64,000 nt of DNA from Lentilitoribacter sp. Alg239-R112 (GTDB taxonomy: Bacteria > Pseudomonadota > Alphaproteobacteria > Rhizobiales > Rhizobiaceae). Below, in pieces: positions 35,336 to 43,785 of the stretch. The stretch spans positions 2,046,001 through 2,110,000 of the forward strand of contig NZ_LS999833.1 of assembly GCF_900537175.1 (NCBI RefSeq). The letters run 5' to 3'. How positions within the stretch are numbered: position 1 is the first letter of the stretch; every line of letters begins with the position of its first letter. The notes under the pieces are model-generated. The model searched no databases. It was not told where the DNA came from and saw only the letters and a program-made list of their open reading frames with translations. The translations under genes were made by a program, and so were the position numbers.

Positions 35336-36625
35336 TCATTCGGCGGTCAGGACACGTTGGAAGGTATATTCAATGATGCTTTCCGGCTTCATCTCGATCG
35401 AGAACCCTGGAAGGAATGGGGTCAAATAGGCACCGTTTTCGATGATACAAGGATCAACAAAGTGCTCGTGCAAGTGATCCACAAATTCGATCCGTTTGCT
35501 GTCTTTTTCGCCCGTAATCGCGAGGTAATCGATCATCGACATGTGCTGGACGTATTCGCACAAGCCAACACCGCCTGCGTGCGGCCAAACCGGTAAGTCG
35601 TATTTTGCGGCCATCAGCATCACGGCTAACACCTCGTTCAGCCCGCCCATGCGACAGCTGTCAATCTGCACGATGTCAATCGCGCCGTCCTTGATGAACT
35701 GTTTGAACATGATCCTGTTCTGACACATCTCACCAGTCGCCACTTTGATCGGAGCAATCGCCTCGCGGATGGTTTTATGGCCCGAGACATCGTCGGGCGA
35801 TGTGGGTTCTTCCATGAAGTACGGCTTGGCGAACGCGAGTTCCTTGATCCATTCGATAGCCTGATCAACTTCCCAGACCTGATTGGCGTCGATCATGATG
35901 TTCATGTCCCAGCCCAGTTCTTCGCGCGCGATGGTTAGGCGGCGGATGTCGTCTTGTAGATCGCGGCCAACCTTGAACTTGGTATGGGTGAAGCCCGCGT
36001 CTTTGGCCTCGCGGCACAGACGGCGCAATTTGTCGTCGGGGTAGCCGAGCCATCCCGCTGACGTCGTGTAACAAGGGTATCCTTCCGCCTTCAGTTTTTC
36101 GATCCGCGCGGCCTTACCACCTGCAGCCTCTTGCAAAATTGCAAGCGCCTCGTCTGGGGTGATCGCGTCCGTTATGTAGCGGAAATCGATCAAGCTGACG
36201 ATTTCTTCGGGGGACATTTCCCCAACCAATTGCCAAACTGGTTTGCCCGCGTCTTTGGCCCACAGGTCCCACACCGCGTTGACCACCGCCCCCGTGGCCA
36301 GATGGATCGCACCCTTGTCAGGTCCAATCCAACGCAACTGGCTGTCGGATGTCACGTGGCGCCAAAAACGGCCCATGTCTTCTTTGATCCAGTCCAATTC
36401 AAGCCCCACCAATCGGTCGCGCAAGGCATGGATTGCGGCCACGCAAATCTCGTTCCCGCGCCCGATGGTGAACGTTAAACCGTGGCCCTCGTGTGCGCCG
36501 TCGGTTTCCAACACAACATAAGCCGCCGAATAATCCGGATCAGGGTTCATCGCGTCTGATCCGTCCAAGCTCTCGGACGTGGGGAAGCGCAAATCATGGG
36601 TGCGTAAACTGATAATTCTTGTCAT
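35336..36625 (-). CDS. L-fuconate dehydratase (enolase superfamily)
   Basis: This 429-residue protein should turn L-fuconate into 2-keto-3-deoxy-L-fuconate. Family marks are LRFPTSESLDGSDAMNPDPDYS at the start, the catalytic Lys pair region THTKFKVGRDLQDD, metal ligands in NIMIDANQVW, FMEEPTSPDD and VATGEMCQNR, and the catalytic His in WPHAGGVGLCEYVQH. It is the last gene of the fucose operon and overlaps the preceding gene by 4 bases. The base composition is visibly more GC-rich than the polyol operon. Confidence 0.92.
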   Translation of the reverse strand: MTRIISLRTHDLRFPTSESLDGSDAMNPDPDYSAAYVVLETDGAHEGHGLTFTIGRGNEICVAAIHALRDRLVGLELDWIKEDMGRFWRHVTSDSQLRWIGPDKGAIHLATGAVVNAVWDLWAKDAGKPVWQLVGEMSPEEIVSLIDFRYITDAITPDEALAILQEAAGGKAARIEKLKAEGYPCYTTSAGWLGYPDDKLRRLCREAKDAGFTHTKFKVGRDLQDDIRRLTIAREELGWDMNIMIDANQVWEVDQAIEWIKELAFAKPYFMEEPTSPDDVSGHKTIREAIAPIKVATGEMCQNRIMFKQFIKDGAIDIVQIDSCRMGGLNEVLAVMLMAAKYDLPVWPHAGGVGLCEYVQHMSMIDYLAITGEKDSKRIEFVDHLHEHFVDPCIIENGAYLTPFLPGFSIEMKPESIIEYTFQRVLTAE

Positions 36626-37464
36626 GCGGAGGCCTGTACCGTTTGACGCTGCACGCCAAGGCCTTCGATCCCAAGCTCCATCACGTCGCCCGGTTTCAGA
36701 TATGTTTCAGGGGTTTGCCCCATGCCCACGCCTGGTGGCGTCCCGGTCGAGATCACATCACCCGGCTGCAGCGACATGAACTGCGACAAGTGCGAGATGA
36801 TCGTGGCCACATCAAAGTGCATCGTGCGGGTCGAACCATCCTGATAACGATAGCCGTTTACTTCGAGATACATGGATAGGTCTTGGGGGTTCCCGACCTC
36901 GTCACGTGTCACTAACCATGGGCCAATTGGCCCAAACGTATCGGCAGATTTGCCTTTAACCCACTGACCAGAGCGATGGATTTGAAAGTCGCGTTCAGAC
37001 AGATCGTTTATCACGCAATAGCCCGCAACATGATCCAGCGCGTCTTCCTTGCTGACATACTTGGTGTGCTTACCAATCACCACGCCCAGCTCAACCTCCC
37101 AATCGGTCTTGACCGAATTGCGCGGAATATCGACCATGTCGTTCGGGCCTGTGATGGCAGAGGTTGCCTTGAAGAAGACAACCGGTTCTTGCGGCAGCTC
37201 CATTCCGCTTTCGGCGGCGTGGTCGGCATAGTTCAGGCCAATACAGATAAACTTTCCGACGTTGCCGACGCAGGAGCCAAGGCGTGTCTCTGAATCCACA
37301 ACTTGCAACTTGGTGGGGTCCAATACGCGCACTCGATCCAACACCTCATCAGACAGCGCACTGCCGCTCAGATCATCGATGTAATCAGAAAGATCCAAGA
37401 TCACCCCTTCAAACAACAGACCGGGTTTTTCTTCGCCTGCGGGGCCATAACGTAGTAATTTCAT
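36622..37464 (-). CDS. Fumarylacetoacetate hydrolase-family protein (2,4-diketo-3-deoxy-L-fuconate hydrolase)
   Basis: This 280-residue protein has ICIGLNYADHAAESG, the metal-binding Glu residues in WEVELGVVIGK, the Asp in VINDLSERDFQ and the glycine-rich VISTGTPPGVGMGQ. In oxidative L-fucose breakdown this family cleaves the diketo acid to pyruvate and lactate. The place between fuconate dehydratase and an SDR supports that reaction over aromatic degradation. Confidence 0.87.
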   Translation of the reverse strand: MKLLRYGPAGEEKPGLLFEGVILDLSDYIDDLSGSALSDEVLDRVRVLDPTKLQVVDSETRLGSCVGNVGKFICIGLNYADHAAESGMELPQEPVVFFKATSAITGPNDMVDIPRNSVKTDWEVELGVVIGKHTKYVSKEDALDHVAGYCVINDLSERDFQIHRSGQWVKGKSADTFGPIGPWLVTRDEVGNPQDLSMYLEVNGYRYQDGSTRTMHFDVATIISHLSQFMSLQPGDVISTGTPPGVGMGQTPETYLKPGDVMELGIEGLGVQRQTVQASA

Positions 37465-37482
37465 AGGTATCTCCGGTTAATT

Positions 37483-38220
37483 TCAGATGGCCCAGCCGCC
37501 ATCGATGACGTGGGTCTGGCCTGTAGTAAATGCGCTGTCGTCGCTAGCGAGGTACAGGGCGAGGGATGCGATTTCTGCGGCATGTCCGATGCGGCCCAAA
37601 GGCTGACGGGCGATAAAATCTTTCAGTGCCTGATCATAATCGCCAGTCGCGCGCAAACGGTCATGCAAACTGGGGCTTTCGACGGTACCCGGACAAATGG
37701 CGTTGCAACGCACCTTGTCGGTTACGTGATCCGCCGCGACTGCCTTGGTCAGGCCGATAACGGCTGCCTTGGATGCACAATAGGCCAAGCGATTTGGCAC
37801 GCCCTTGATCGAAGAGGCCACGGACGACATATTGATGATCGACCCGCCGCCAATCACAATCATGCCTGGCAGAATCAATTTGATCAACCGGTATTGCGCC
37901 TTCACATTCAGATCAAAACTGAAGTCCCAGTCTTTCTCGTCACATTCCGCAATCGCGCCATTGGCAACATAACCGGCACAGTTGAACAGTGCATTCAAAG
38001 GCCCGATATCGGCAATCGCAGCTTCCACAGCAGCACCGTCCAACACATTCAACGCACGTGCCGTGATCCCATCAATCGCATCAAGCTCAGCCAATGCGGC
38101 TTCATTGATATCCGTCGCAATCACCCGTGCTCCCTCGGCCGCAAACATCTCAGCGGTCGCGCGACCAATCCCTTGTCCCGCAGCGGTGATAAGGACGGTT
38201 TTGCCTTTTAGTTTGGTCAT
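37483..38220 (-). CDS. SDR oxidoreductase (2-keto-3-deoxy-L-fuconate dehydrogenase)
   Basis: This protein of 245 residues has the NAD motif ITAAGQGIGRATAEMFA, Asp in VIATDINEAA, NCAGYV, the Ser in INMSSVAS and the Tyr-Lys pair in AYCASKAAVIGLTK. It should oxidise 2-keto-3-deoxy-L-fuconate to the 2,4-diketo acid. The ATG at 38220 overlaps the amidohydrolase stop as ATGA and gives a proper N-terminus; the longer frame would add 16 unlikely residues. Confidence 0.87.
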   Translation of the reverse strand: MTKLKGKTVLITAAGQGIGRATAEMFAAEGARVIATDINEAALAELDAIDGITARALNVLDGAAVEAAIADIGPLNALFNCAGYVANGAIAECDEKDWDFSFDLNVKAQYRLIKLILPGMIVIGGGSIINMSSVASSIKGVPNRLAYCASKAAVIGLTKAVAADHVTDKVRCNAICPGTVESPSLHDRLRATGDYDQALKDFIARQPLGRIGHAAEIASLALYLASDDSAFTTGQTHVIDGGWAI

Positions 38221-39080
38221 GCGATGACACCTTTTGGATTTAATCGTGGATACCAATTGATCGCGCAATCATACCAAAGCGCGGCTTGTTCTAAGCTGTT
38301 GAAATCACGTGACATGGCCCAAGACACAAGGCTTGCCACCCAGACCTTTTCGAGTTCGGTCAATTGCGCGACAGGAAAATTGCTGGCAGCCATCAACCGC
38401 TGTGGACCGAATTGCGTACATACGAAATCCATCACAGCGAACAGGTCGACGTCAGTCGGCATTCCCTCGTAGGGCTCAATCAAGCCGGACATCTTAGTTG
38501 CGACGTTCGGGCGTTTGGCCAGTTTTTGCAAACCGTTGCGCCATGCATGATTTGACAAGGCGTTTTGTGGCGGAAGTCCGCAATGATCCAACACGATTTT
38601 ACCTGAGAATTGATCAGCAAGGTCACAGGAGAATTCAAGTTGATCTACAGGTGCTAAAAGTTCAATCGTAACATTATCGTTTGCCAATAGGGTCAAGACT
38701 GCCATTGGTTCATCATTCAGCAACCGACCCGGATTCGACATTCTATTTAGCATCAATCGAACCCCGCAAACACAAGGCTGAGCAATCAACTGTTTGGCGC
38801 GATCCAAGGCATCGGTTGCAGTTGGATCGATCCATGCCACCACACCAGCAATCTGGTCTAACCGAGATGCATGTTTGATCAACCACTCCGAATGGCTATC
38901 GTCAGGGGCGGATTGCACCACAATTGCGCGACTGAACCCACAGCCTGCTAAATGCGCTCGCAAAGCAACGCTTGTCGCTTTGTCATTCAGTTCGGGATGC
39001 GTATCGCAGATCAAAATGTCGTCACGACGTTGTGGATCCCAAAGGTGAACATGAGCGTCTATGGCATTTTCCATCATCAT
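38217..39080 (-). CDS. Amidohydrolase family protein (L-fuconolactone hydrolase)
   Basis: This protein of 287 residues begins with the metal-binding AIDAHVHLWDPQRRDD. It also has FSRAIVVQSAPDDSHSEW, VVAWIDPTATDAL, the Lys/His region of GKIVLDHCGLPP and the late Asp-type region RLMAASNFPVAQL, where family members usually have the catalytic Asp in GSDWP; here the residue is Asn. It should open L-fucono-1,5-lactone. Start and stop overlap both neighbours by 4 bases. Confidence 0.82.
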   Translation of the reverse strand: MMMENAIDAHVHLWDPQRRDDILICDTHPELNDKATSVALRAHLAGCGFSRAIVVQSAPDDSHSEWLIKHASRLDQIAGVVAWIDPTATDALDRAKQLIAQPCVCGVRLMLNRMSNPGRLLNDEPMAVLTLLANDNVTIELLAPVDQLEFSCDLADQFSGKIVLDHCGLPPQNALSNHAWRNGLQKLAKRPNVATKMSGLIEPYEGMPTDVDLFAVMDFVCTQFGPQRLMAASNFPVAQLTELEKVWVASLVSWAMSRDFNSLEQAALWYDCAINWYPRLNPKGVIA

Positions 39081-39979
39081 GCCCGCAACCCCAAGGGTGC
39101 GACGTTTTCCCAAAACTCTTGCGGGATATTGGTTTTCAATGCGGACAGGCTTTGCTCAAGCTGACAGGCCGTAGAAACACCTAACAAAAGGGTGTCGACC
39201 GCCGAATGACGTGTTGGAAAAGACAAAGCTGCGTTTATCAATTGGATTCCACTTGCTTGTGCAAGGTCATGTATTCGGGTGGCGGCGTCACGCTCAACGA
39301 CAGTCGCTGGGCGATAATCAAACGATGCCGCCTCAACAGGCCGTTTAGCCAGCAAGCCAGAATTTAATACACCACCCGCAACAACGGCTGTGCGTTTCTG
39401 GGCGCACAACGGCAACAGATTTCGAGCGGCACTTCGGTCAAGCAAGGTCCAGCGCCCCGCCACCAGAACCACATCGGCTGCGCCGCGATAGATAGCTGCA
39501 ATTAAGCCAGCATTTGTATTACACCCAGCGCCGATCAAACCTATCTCCCCCTTAGCTTGCAGGTCTTTGAGAACGGGTAAGGCTTCGGCTAGCGCCGCCT
39601 CAGGTGCCATTTCGATATCATGCAGGAAAACGCAATCTAGGTAGTCACGACCCAATCGGTCTTGCGACCGCCGAATGGAAGCTCGCGTGGTTGCTTCGGA
39701 GAAATCCCAAACATCCGGAGTATCATTTGGGCCTGGTGCGGCCACACCGAGTTCGCGATAGCGGCCAACCTTTGTCGACACAAAAACATCGCGTGCAGCC
39801 TGAGATTTCAAGACCTTACCAAGACGAATTTCGGCCTGCCCGCCGCCGTAAAGCGCCGCTGTATCAAAGTATTTAATACCGCTGTCCAAAGCCAACGACA
39901 ATGTCCGTTCGGCCTCTGACAGATCAGTAAGCGCAAGCGCGGCAGTGCCAAGCCCGAGTGAGGGAACCTTCTCCATCAT
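39077..39979 (-). CDS. Aldo/keto reductase (L-fucose dehydrogenase type)
   Basis: This protein of about 300 residues has the catalytic set Asp and Tyr in KYFDTAALYGGGQAE, Lys in VFVSTKVGRY and His in CVFLHDIEMAPE. The C-terminus carries ALSFPTRHSAVDTLLLGVSTA, the NADP-binding end. In this context it should oxidise L-fucose to the lactone with NAD(P), the first step of the pathway. The ATG at 39979 overlaps the permease stop. Confidence 0.85.
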   Translation of the reverse strand: MMEKVPSLGLGTAALALTDLSEAERTLSLALDSGIKYFDTAALYGGGQAEIRLGKVLKSQAARDVFVSTKVGRYRELGVAAPGPNDTPDVWDFSEATTRASIRRSQDRLGRDYLDCVFLHDIEMAPEAALAEALPVLKDLQAKGEIGLIGAGCNTNAGLIAAIYRGAADVVLVAGRWTLLDRSAARNLLPLCAQKRTAVVAGGVLNSGLLAKRPVEAASFDYRPATVVERDAATRIHDLAQASGIQLINAALSFPTRHSAVDTLLLGVSTACQLEQSLSALKTNIPQEFWENVAPLGLRA

Positions 39980-40770
39980 GACACAAGACCCCAACGACGG
40001 ACTGTTACGCGTTCAATTGGAACAAACAACAACCGGTCAAGGACTAACCATAATATGCCGATCAAGATCATGCCCAGTACGACAATCTCTGTTTGATACC
40101 ACTGGACCGCTTCGAGTGTCATATAGCCGATCCCGTTTGTGCCCGCGATCATTTCAGCGGCCACAAGGGCACGCCAACCGTAGGCCATCGAGGTCCGCAG
40201 CCCGACAAGTATCTGCACCAGTGCACCAGGTACAACGACCGTTGTTATGACGTCCCAGCGATTAGCTCCGTGAGACTGCGCCGCGCGATACAAGACCGGC
40301 GGAATAGATTGCACACCAATTACGGTCGAATAGATGCTTGAAAAGAAAATCGTATTCACGATCACAAAAAGAACCGATCCCCCTCCGACGCCAAACCAAA
40401 TAATGGCCAGCGGCACCCAAGCGATGCCGGCAATCGATTGAAAAAAACTGAGAACTGGCGTCAATGTCTCAGCCACAGCACGGTTCAGCGCAATTGCCAA
40501 CCCAAGTGGAATAGCAATCAGATTGCCCAAAACATAGGCTGTTGCAAGTCGTTGAAGGCTTGCCCAGACCTCTGACAATAGGCTCCCGTCAAGCAGCATG
40601 TCCTGAAAAATGCCCCAAACTTTTCCGGGTGATGGCAATTTATAGGCCGGTATATCGGAAATTTGCGGGGTCAACGCCCATGCAGCCAAAATAACGATAA
40701 ACGGTAAAAGCCCTGTGACCAACGCAGGACTGATACGTGGCTTAGGCGGCATTTGGATTGCAGTGTTCAT
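39976..40770 (-). CDS. ABC transporter permease (SsuC/TauC type), second copy
   Basis: This protein of 264 residues has about six hydrophobic segments and the EAA-like loop of the nitrate/sulfonate/taurine class: YRAAQSHGANRWDVITTVVVPG near residues 165-190. It is paired with the next permease gene, whose stop overlaps its start by 4 bases. A heterodimer of two different permeases is unusual in this class, where a homodimer is common. Confidence 0.88.
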   Translation of the reverse strand: MNTAIQMPPKPRISPALVTGLLPFIVILAAWALTPQISDIPAYKLPSPGKVWGIFQDMLLDGSLLSEVWASLQRLATAYVLGNLIAIPLGLAIALNRAVAETLTPVLSFFQSIAGIAWVPLAIIWFGVGGGSVLFVIVNTIFFSSIYSTVIGVQSIPPVLYRAAQSHGANRWDVITTVVVPGALVQILVGLRTSMAYGWRALVAAEMIAGTNGIGYMTLEAVQWYQTEIVVLGMILIGILWLVLDRLLFVPIERVTVRRWGLVS

Positions 40771-41591
40771 GTATTGCCCCCTTGGTTGCGGACAAGACCC
40801 CACCGCACGATTGTTGCTTGTTCGACAGGGCGTAAAAGCAATCTATCAATAAGCAGCCACATAACGCCCATCATGATCATACCGACAACGACCCGATCGG
40901 TTTGCCGTGTCGTGGCACCATCAAATATCAAGAAACCGATGCCAGATCCCGCGGCAATCATTTCTGCAAAAATAAGCCCTCGAAACGCAAACCCTGCGCC
41001 TACGCGAAAACCTGTAGTGATGTTGGGCAACGCTGACGGAATAACCACGGTTGTAAGCACTTGCCAGCGCGTAGCACCCAATGTTTGCATCGCATTGATC
41101 AATACGCGCTGGACGGTCTGCACGCCCGTAAGTGTGTTGTAGAGAACTGGAAAGAAGACGACATATGCAATCGCGATTACGATGGTGTTAAAGCCGTAGC
41201 CAATCCAAATCACCAGCAAGGGGATCCATGCGACCTCGACGATTGCGTAGAAAAAGTTGATAATTGGACCCAAAAGACGTGACCAGAACCGTGACAGCCC
41301 AATCAACAAACCAAACGCCAAGCCAAGACCTAGCCCTGTTGCCACACTCACTGAATAGCGGACTGCGCTGTCAACTAAATATTCTGGCAGGATCCCTTTT
41401 TTCGTCAATTCCACAAAAGCGGCGAATACGTCAGTGGGGGCTGGGTAAAAGTATGCGGGTAAGGCAATGATCCATACTGAAACCTGCCAAGTGACAAGGA
41501 CGCTCACTATCCCAAGGATACCGCGCCACTGAGCAGTAGATACAATCGGACGCCCATGTAGATTTTGAACATTATCAGTTGGGTTTGTCAT
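40767..41591 (-). CDS. ABC transporter permease (SsuC/TauC type), first copy
   Basis: This 274-residue membrane protein has the loop INAMQTLGATRWQVLTTVVIPSA and ends KVRWGL-like in TIVRWGLV. It is clearly related to the second permease (shared layout of both the loop and the ending) but far from identical, so the pair is an old duplication. It would carry an anionic, probably sulfate-bearing, substrate judged from the sulfatase in the operon. Confidence 0.88.
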   Translation of the reverse strand: MTNPTDNVQNLHGRPIVSTAQWRGILGIVSVLVTWQVSVWIIALPAYFYPAPTDVFAAFVELTKKGILPEYLVDSAVRYSVSVATGLGLGLAFGLLIGLSRFWSRLLGPIINFFYAIVEVAWIPLLVIWIGYGFNTIVIAIAYVVFFPVLYNTLTGVQTVQRVLINAMQTLGATRWQVLTTVVIPSALPNITTGFRVGAGFAFRGLIFAEMIAAGSGIGFLIFDGATTRQTDRVVVGMIMMGVMWLLIDRLLLRPVEQATIVRWGLVRNQGGNT

Positions 41592-41914
41592 CGTGCAGCC
41601 TCGTAGGTCTCGATCCTTTCAATCCAATAGTTCCGCGCCAATTGCCGTAACTCTTGGGGATCGCTAGACAAGATTACAGCCCGCCCGTCTGCCCAGCCTT
41701 GGTATCGCCCAACATCTTGAAACTTTTCGAGATGGAACCTCTCTGGAGTGAACCCCAAACTGATCACTACGTCTGGCCGACCGGAAAGATCTATGTCCGC
41801 AAGATTTCGCGCAGAGGTGAATTGGCCAATCAAATTAGTCAAGATTAACATGACTGCTAATCCACTAAGCGTCATGAGCGGTGTGCGCCAAGCTGGGTGA
41901 ATGGATAAGGTCAT
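41588..41914 (-). CDS. Small membrane-anchored protein of unknown function in the ABC operon
   Basis: This protein of 108 residues has one N-terminal hydrophobic segment (about residues 14-30: LSGLAVMLILTNLIGQF) and an exported or cytoplasmic C-terminal part with DVVISLGFTPERFHLEK and SSDPQELRQLARNYWIER. No family is recognised. It sits between the ATPase and first permease genes with 4-base overlaps on both sides, so it is a genuine co-translated gene and probably an accessory subunit of the importer. Confidence 0.75.
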   Translation of the reverse strand: MTLSIHPAWRTPLMTLSGLAVMLILTNLIGQFTSARNLADIDLSGRPDVVISLGFTPERFHLEKFQDVGRYQGWADGRAVILSSDPQELRQLARNYWIERIETYEAAR

Positions 41915-42705
41915 CGGCTCGGGTCTCTGACCAGTTTCATGACTTTGTCCCGCAATTCAACAAACTTGGGATCATTGGAAATCGTGTCCCAGTGACGTGC
42001 TTCGCGTGGGATATCGATGTCGACGATTTCACGCACGTAACCTGGGCCAGGTGTCAGAACAGCAACACGGTCGGCAAGGAATACTGCCTCTTCGACCGAG
42101 TGTGTGATGAACAAAACGGTAATGGGGTGCGCGTCCCAGACCCTCAAAAGTTCCTCTTGTAAGGAAAGTCGTGTCTGCGCATCCACAGCTGCAAACGGCT
42201 CGTCCATCATCATAATTTCGGGTGTATTGGCCAAGGTGCGAGCAACCGCAACGCGTTGACGCATACCGCCGGACAATTCGTGAGGGTATTTCTTCGCTGC
42301 ATCGGCGAGCCGTGCCATCGTCAGGTATTTCATTGCAGTATCTTCGCGCTCGACCTTCGGAACGCCGCGATACTTTAGCCCGATCGCGACATTATCCAAA
42401 ACTGTTTTCCAAGGCAGCAATGCATATTCTTGAAAGACAACACCGCGGTCCGCACCGGGCTGAGTAATAGGTTTTCCATCCATCATGATGGTGCCATCGC
42501 GGGGAGACATAAACCCCGCGATGGCTGACAATAAGGTGGATTTGCCGCAACCCGAGGGGCCAACGACGCACAGAAATTCGTTCCTGTTGATGTCGAGGTG
42601 TAAACCCTCAACTGCTACGTTGGATTCGCGCTGTTCTTCGTTGACGTGAACAAGTGTCACATCGTCGATTACGATTTTTATTTCTCGGGTTGCTGACATT
42701 TTCAT
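41911..42705 (-). CDS. ABC transporter ATPase (SsuB/TauB type)
   Basis: This 264-residue ATPase has Walker [16 protein letters not shown] near residue 48, Q-loop VVFQEYALLPWKT, signature LSGGMRQRVAVAR, Walker B IMMMDEPFAAVD and H-loop LFITHSVEEAV. The LSGGMRQR form is typical of nitrate/sulfonate/taurine importers. It energises the two permeases. The start ATG at 42705 lies 5 bases behind the binding-protein stop; a second ATG two codons later is possible. Confidence 0.92.
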   Translation of the reverse strand: MKMSATREIKIVIDDVTLVHVNEEQRESNVAVEGLHLDINRNEFLCVVGPSGCGKSTLLSAIAGFMSPRDGTIMMDGKPITQPGADRGVVFQEYALLPWKTVLDNVAIGLKYRGVPKVEREDTAMKYLTMARLADAAKKYPHELSGGMRQRVAVARTLANTPEIMMMDEPFAAVDAQTRLSLQEELLRVWDAHPITVLFITHSVEEAVFLADRVAVLTPGPGYVREIVDIDIPREARHWDTISNDPKFVELRDKVMKLVRDPSR

Positions 42706-42710
42706 TGACC

Positions 42711-43748
42711 TCAGTAAGCTGCGCGGTCAGCAGGGATGGGATCGAGATCTGAGAACACTTCAGGTGTGTTCGCCTGCACTCCAGCTAAGAACTGCGTGTC
42801 GATTGCGCCCGATGGATCAAAGTTTTCGTCAATCCGTCCAAGCCCCATCAAGAATGGAATTGTCTTTTCCTGATACATTTGAGCGGTATATGTCGACATA
42901 CGCGGATCAAGGTTTACACTGCTTAGAGCGAGCGTCATTGTTTCCAGATCAACACCCTGAATCCAGCGCATATTGATTTCGGCTGCATCCGCAGGATTCT
43001 GCCTTACCCACTGCTGGCTCTCTGCAAAGGCTTCCATGAATTTTTGAAGTGTCTCTGCATTGTCCGCAACAGCTGACTGGGTTGTCAGGATGGTACCGGG
43101 GTCATAACACTGCGGGCATCCCCCGGCCTGTACCAGAACCGAACCTTCGACTTTGGTCACTGCTGTGGCACCCCAAGGCTGCCAGATGGCGACAGCATCG
43201 ACATCGTTTTGATTGAGCGCTGTTGTCAATTCAGCTGGCGGAACGTTGATCAACTCAACATCATCCTCACCCAAACCAGCCGCTCCAAGTGCACCCAGCA
43301 AAAAACCTTCGGCTCCGGTTCCACGTGGTAGGCCGATCCGTTTGCCAGCCAATGCCGCAATGTCCCCAGCTGCAACACCTGACGCTTCAGAGGCGACAAT
43401 CGATTGGTTATCTGAATATGAGTCCCGATTTGGATCACCGTGCAAATGCCCAATGAGAACAAGTGGGAAACCCCGCGCAAGTCCGCTCAGGTATGGCACA
43501 GAGCCCATGACGTTCACTTCTTGCGCGCCATTCAAAAGGCCATTCACCATGTCGACACCAGATTGGTACATGACAACTTCGGCATCTAGACCGTGCGCAG
43601 CAAAGATGCCGCGTTCCACACCGACAAACACCGGTGAGTGGTCAACTGCGCCCGCAGCACCGATACGTATTTGTTCTAGGTCTTGGGCAAATGCGCCTCC
43701 CGACAACGTCGCTGCGACCACCGCAGAGATAAGTAATTTCTTAAGCAT
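42711..43748 (-). CDS. NMT1/TauA-type substrate-binding protein
   Basis: This protein of 345 residues begins with the signal peptide MLKKLLISAVVAATLSGGAFA, so the ATG at 43748 is the start. The mature part opens IRIGAAGAVDHSPVFVGVERG, the usual opening of this family, with GAQEVNVMGSVPYLSG and KRIGLPRGTGAEG in the binding lobe. Family members bind sulfonates, taurine, nitrate or thiamine precursors. The operon's sulfatase and fucose enzymes suggest a sulfated sugar, which would be a new ligand type. Confidence 0.88.
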   Translation of the reverse strand: MLKKLLISAVVAATLSGGAFAQDLEQIRIGAAGAVDHSPVFVGVERGIFAAHGLDAEVVMYQSGVDMVNGLLNGAQEVNVMGSVPYLSGLARGFPLVLIGHLHGDPNRDSYSDNQSIVASEASGVAAGDIAALAGKRIGLPRGTGAEGFLLGALGAAGLGEDDVELINVPPAELTTALNQNDVDAVAIWQPWGATAVTKVEGSVLVQAGGCPQCYDPGTILTTQSAVADNAETLQKFMEAFAESQQWVRQNPADAAEINMRWIQGVDLETMTLALSSVNLDPRMSTYTAQMYQEKTIPFLMGLGRIDENFDPSGAIDTQFLAGVQANTPEVFSDLDPIPADRAAY

Positions 43749-43785
43749 GTTAGTTCCTCCATAAGTTTGCTTTAATCTGTTGTTT

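Noticed and set aside
35303..35341. Direct repeat CCAATGGTCA next to the fucose operon end
   Set aside because: Two 10-base copies only, with no element between them; too short and isolated to be a target duplication or attachment site.
37510..38211. Long plus-strand reading frame (233 codons) inside the SDR gene of the fucose operon
   Set aside because: It lies wholly opposite a well-supported SDR gene with intact motifs; its translation shows no family features. It is a shadow frame favoured by the higher GC content.
43213..43764. Plus-strand frame of 183 codons opposite the binding-protein gene
   Set aside because: The translation is Ser/Pro/Ala-rich without any motif, and the minus-strand gene with signal peptide is clearly real.
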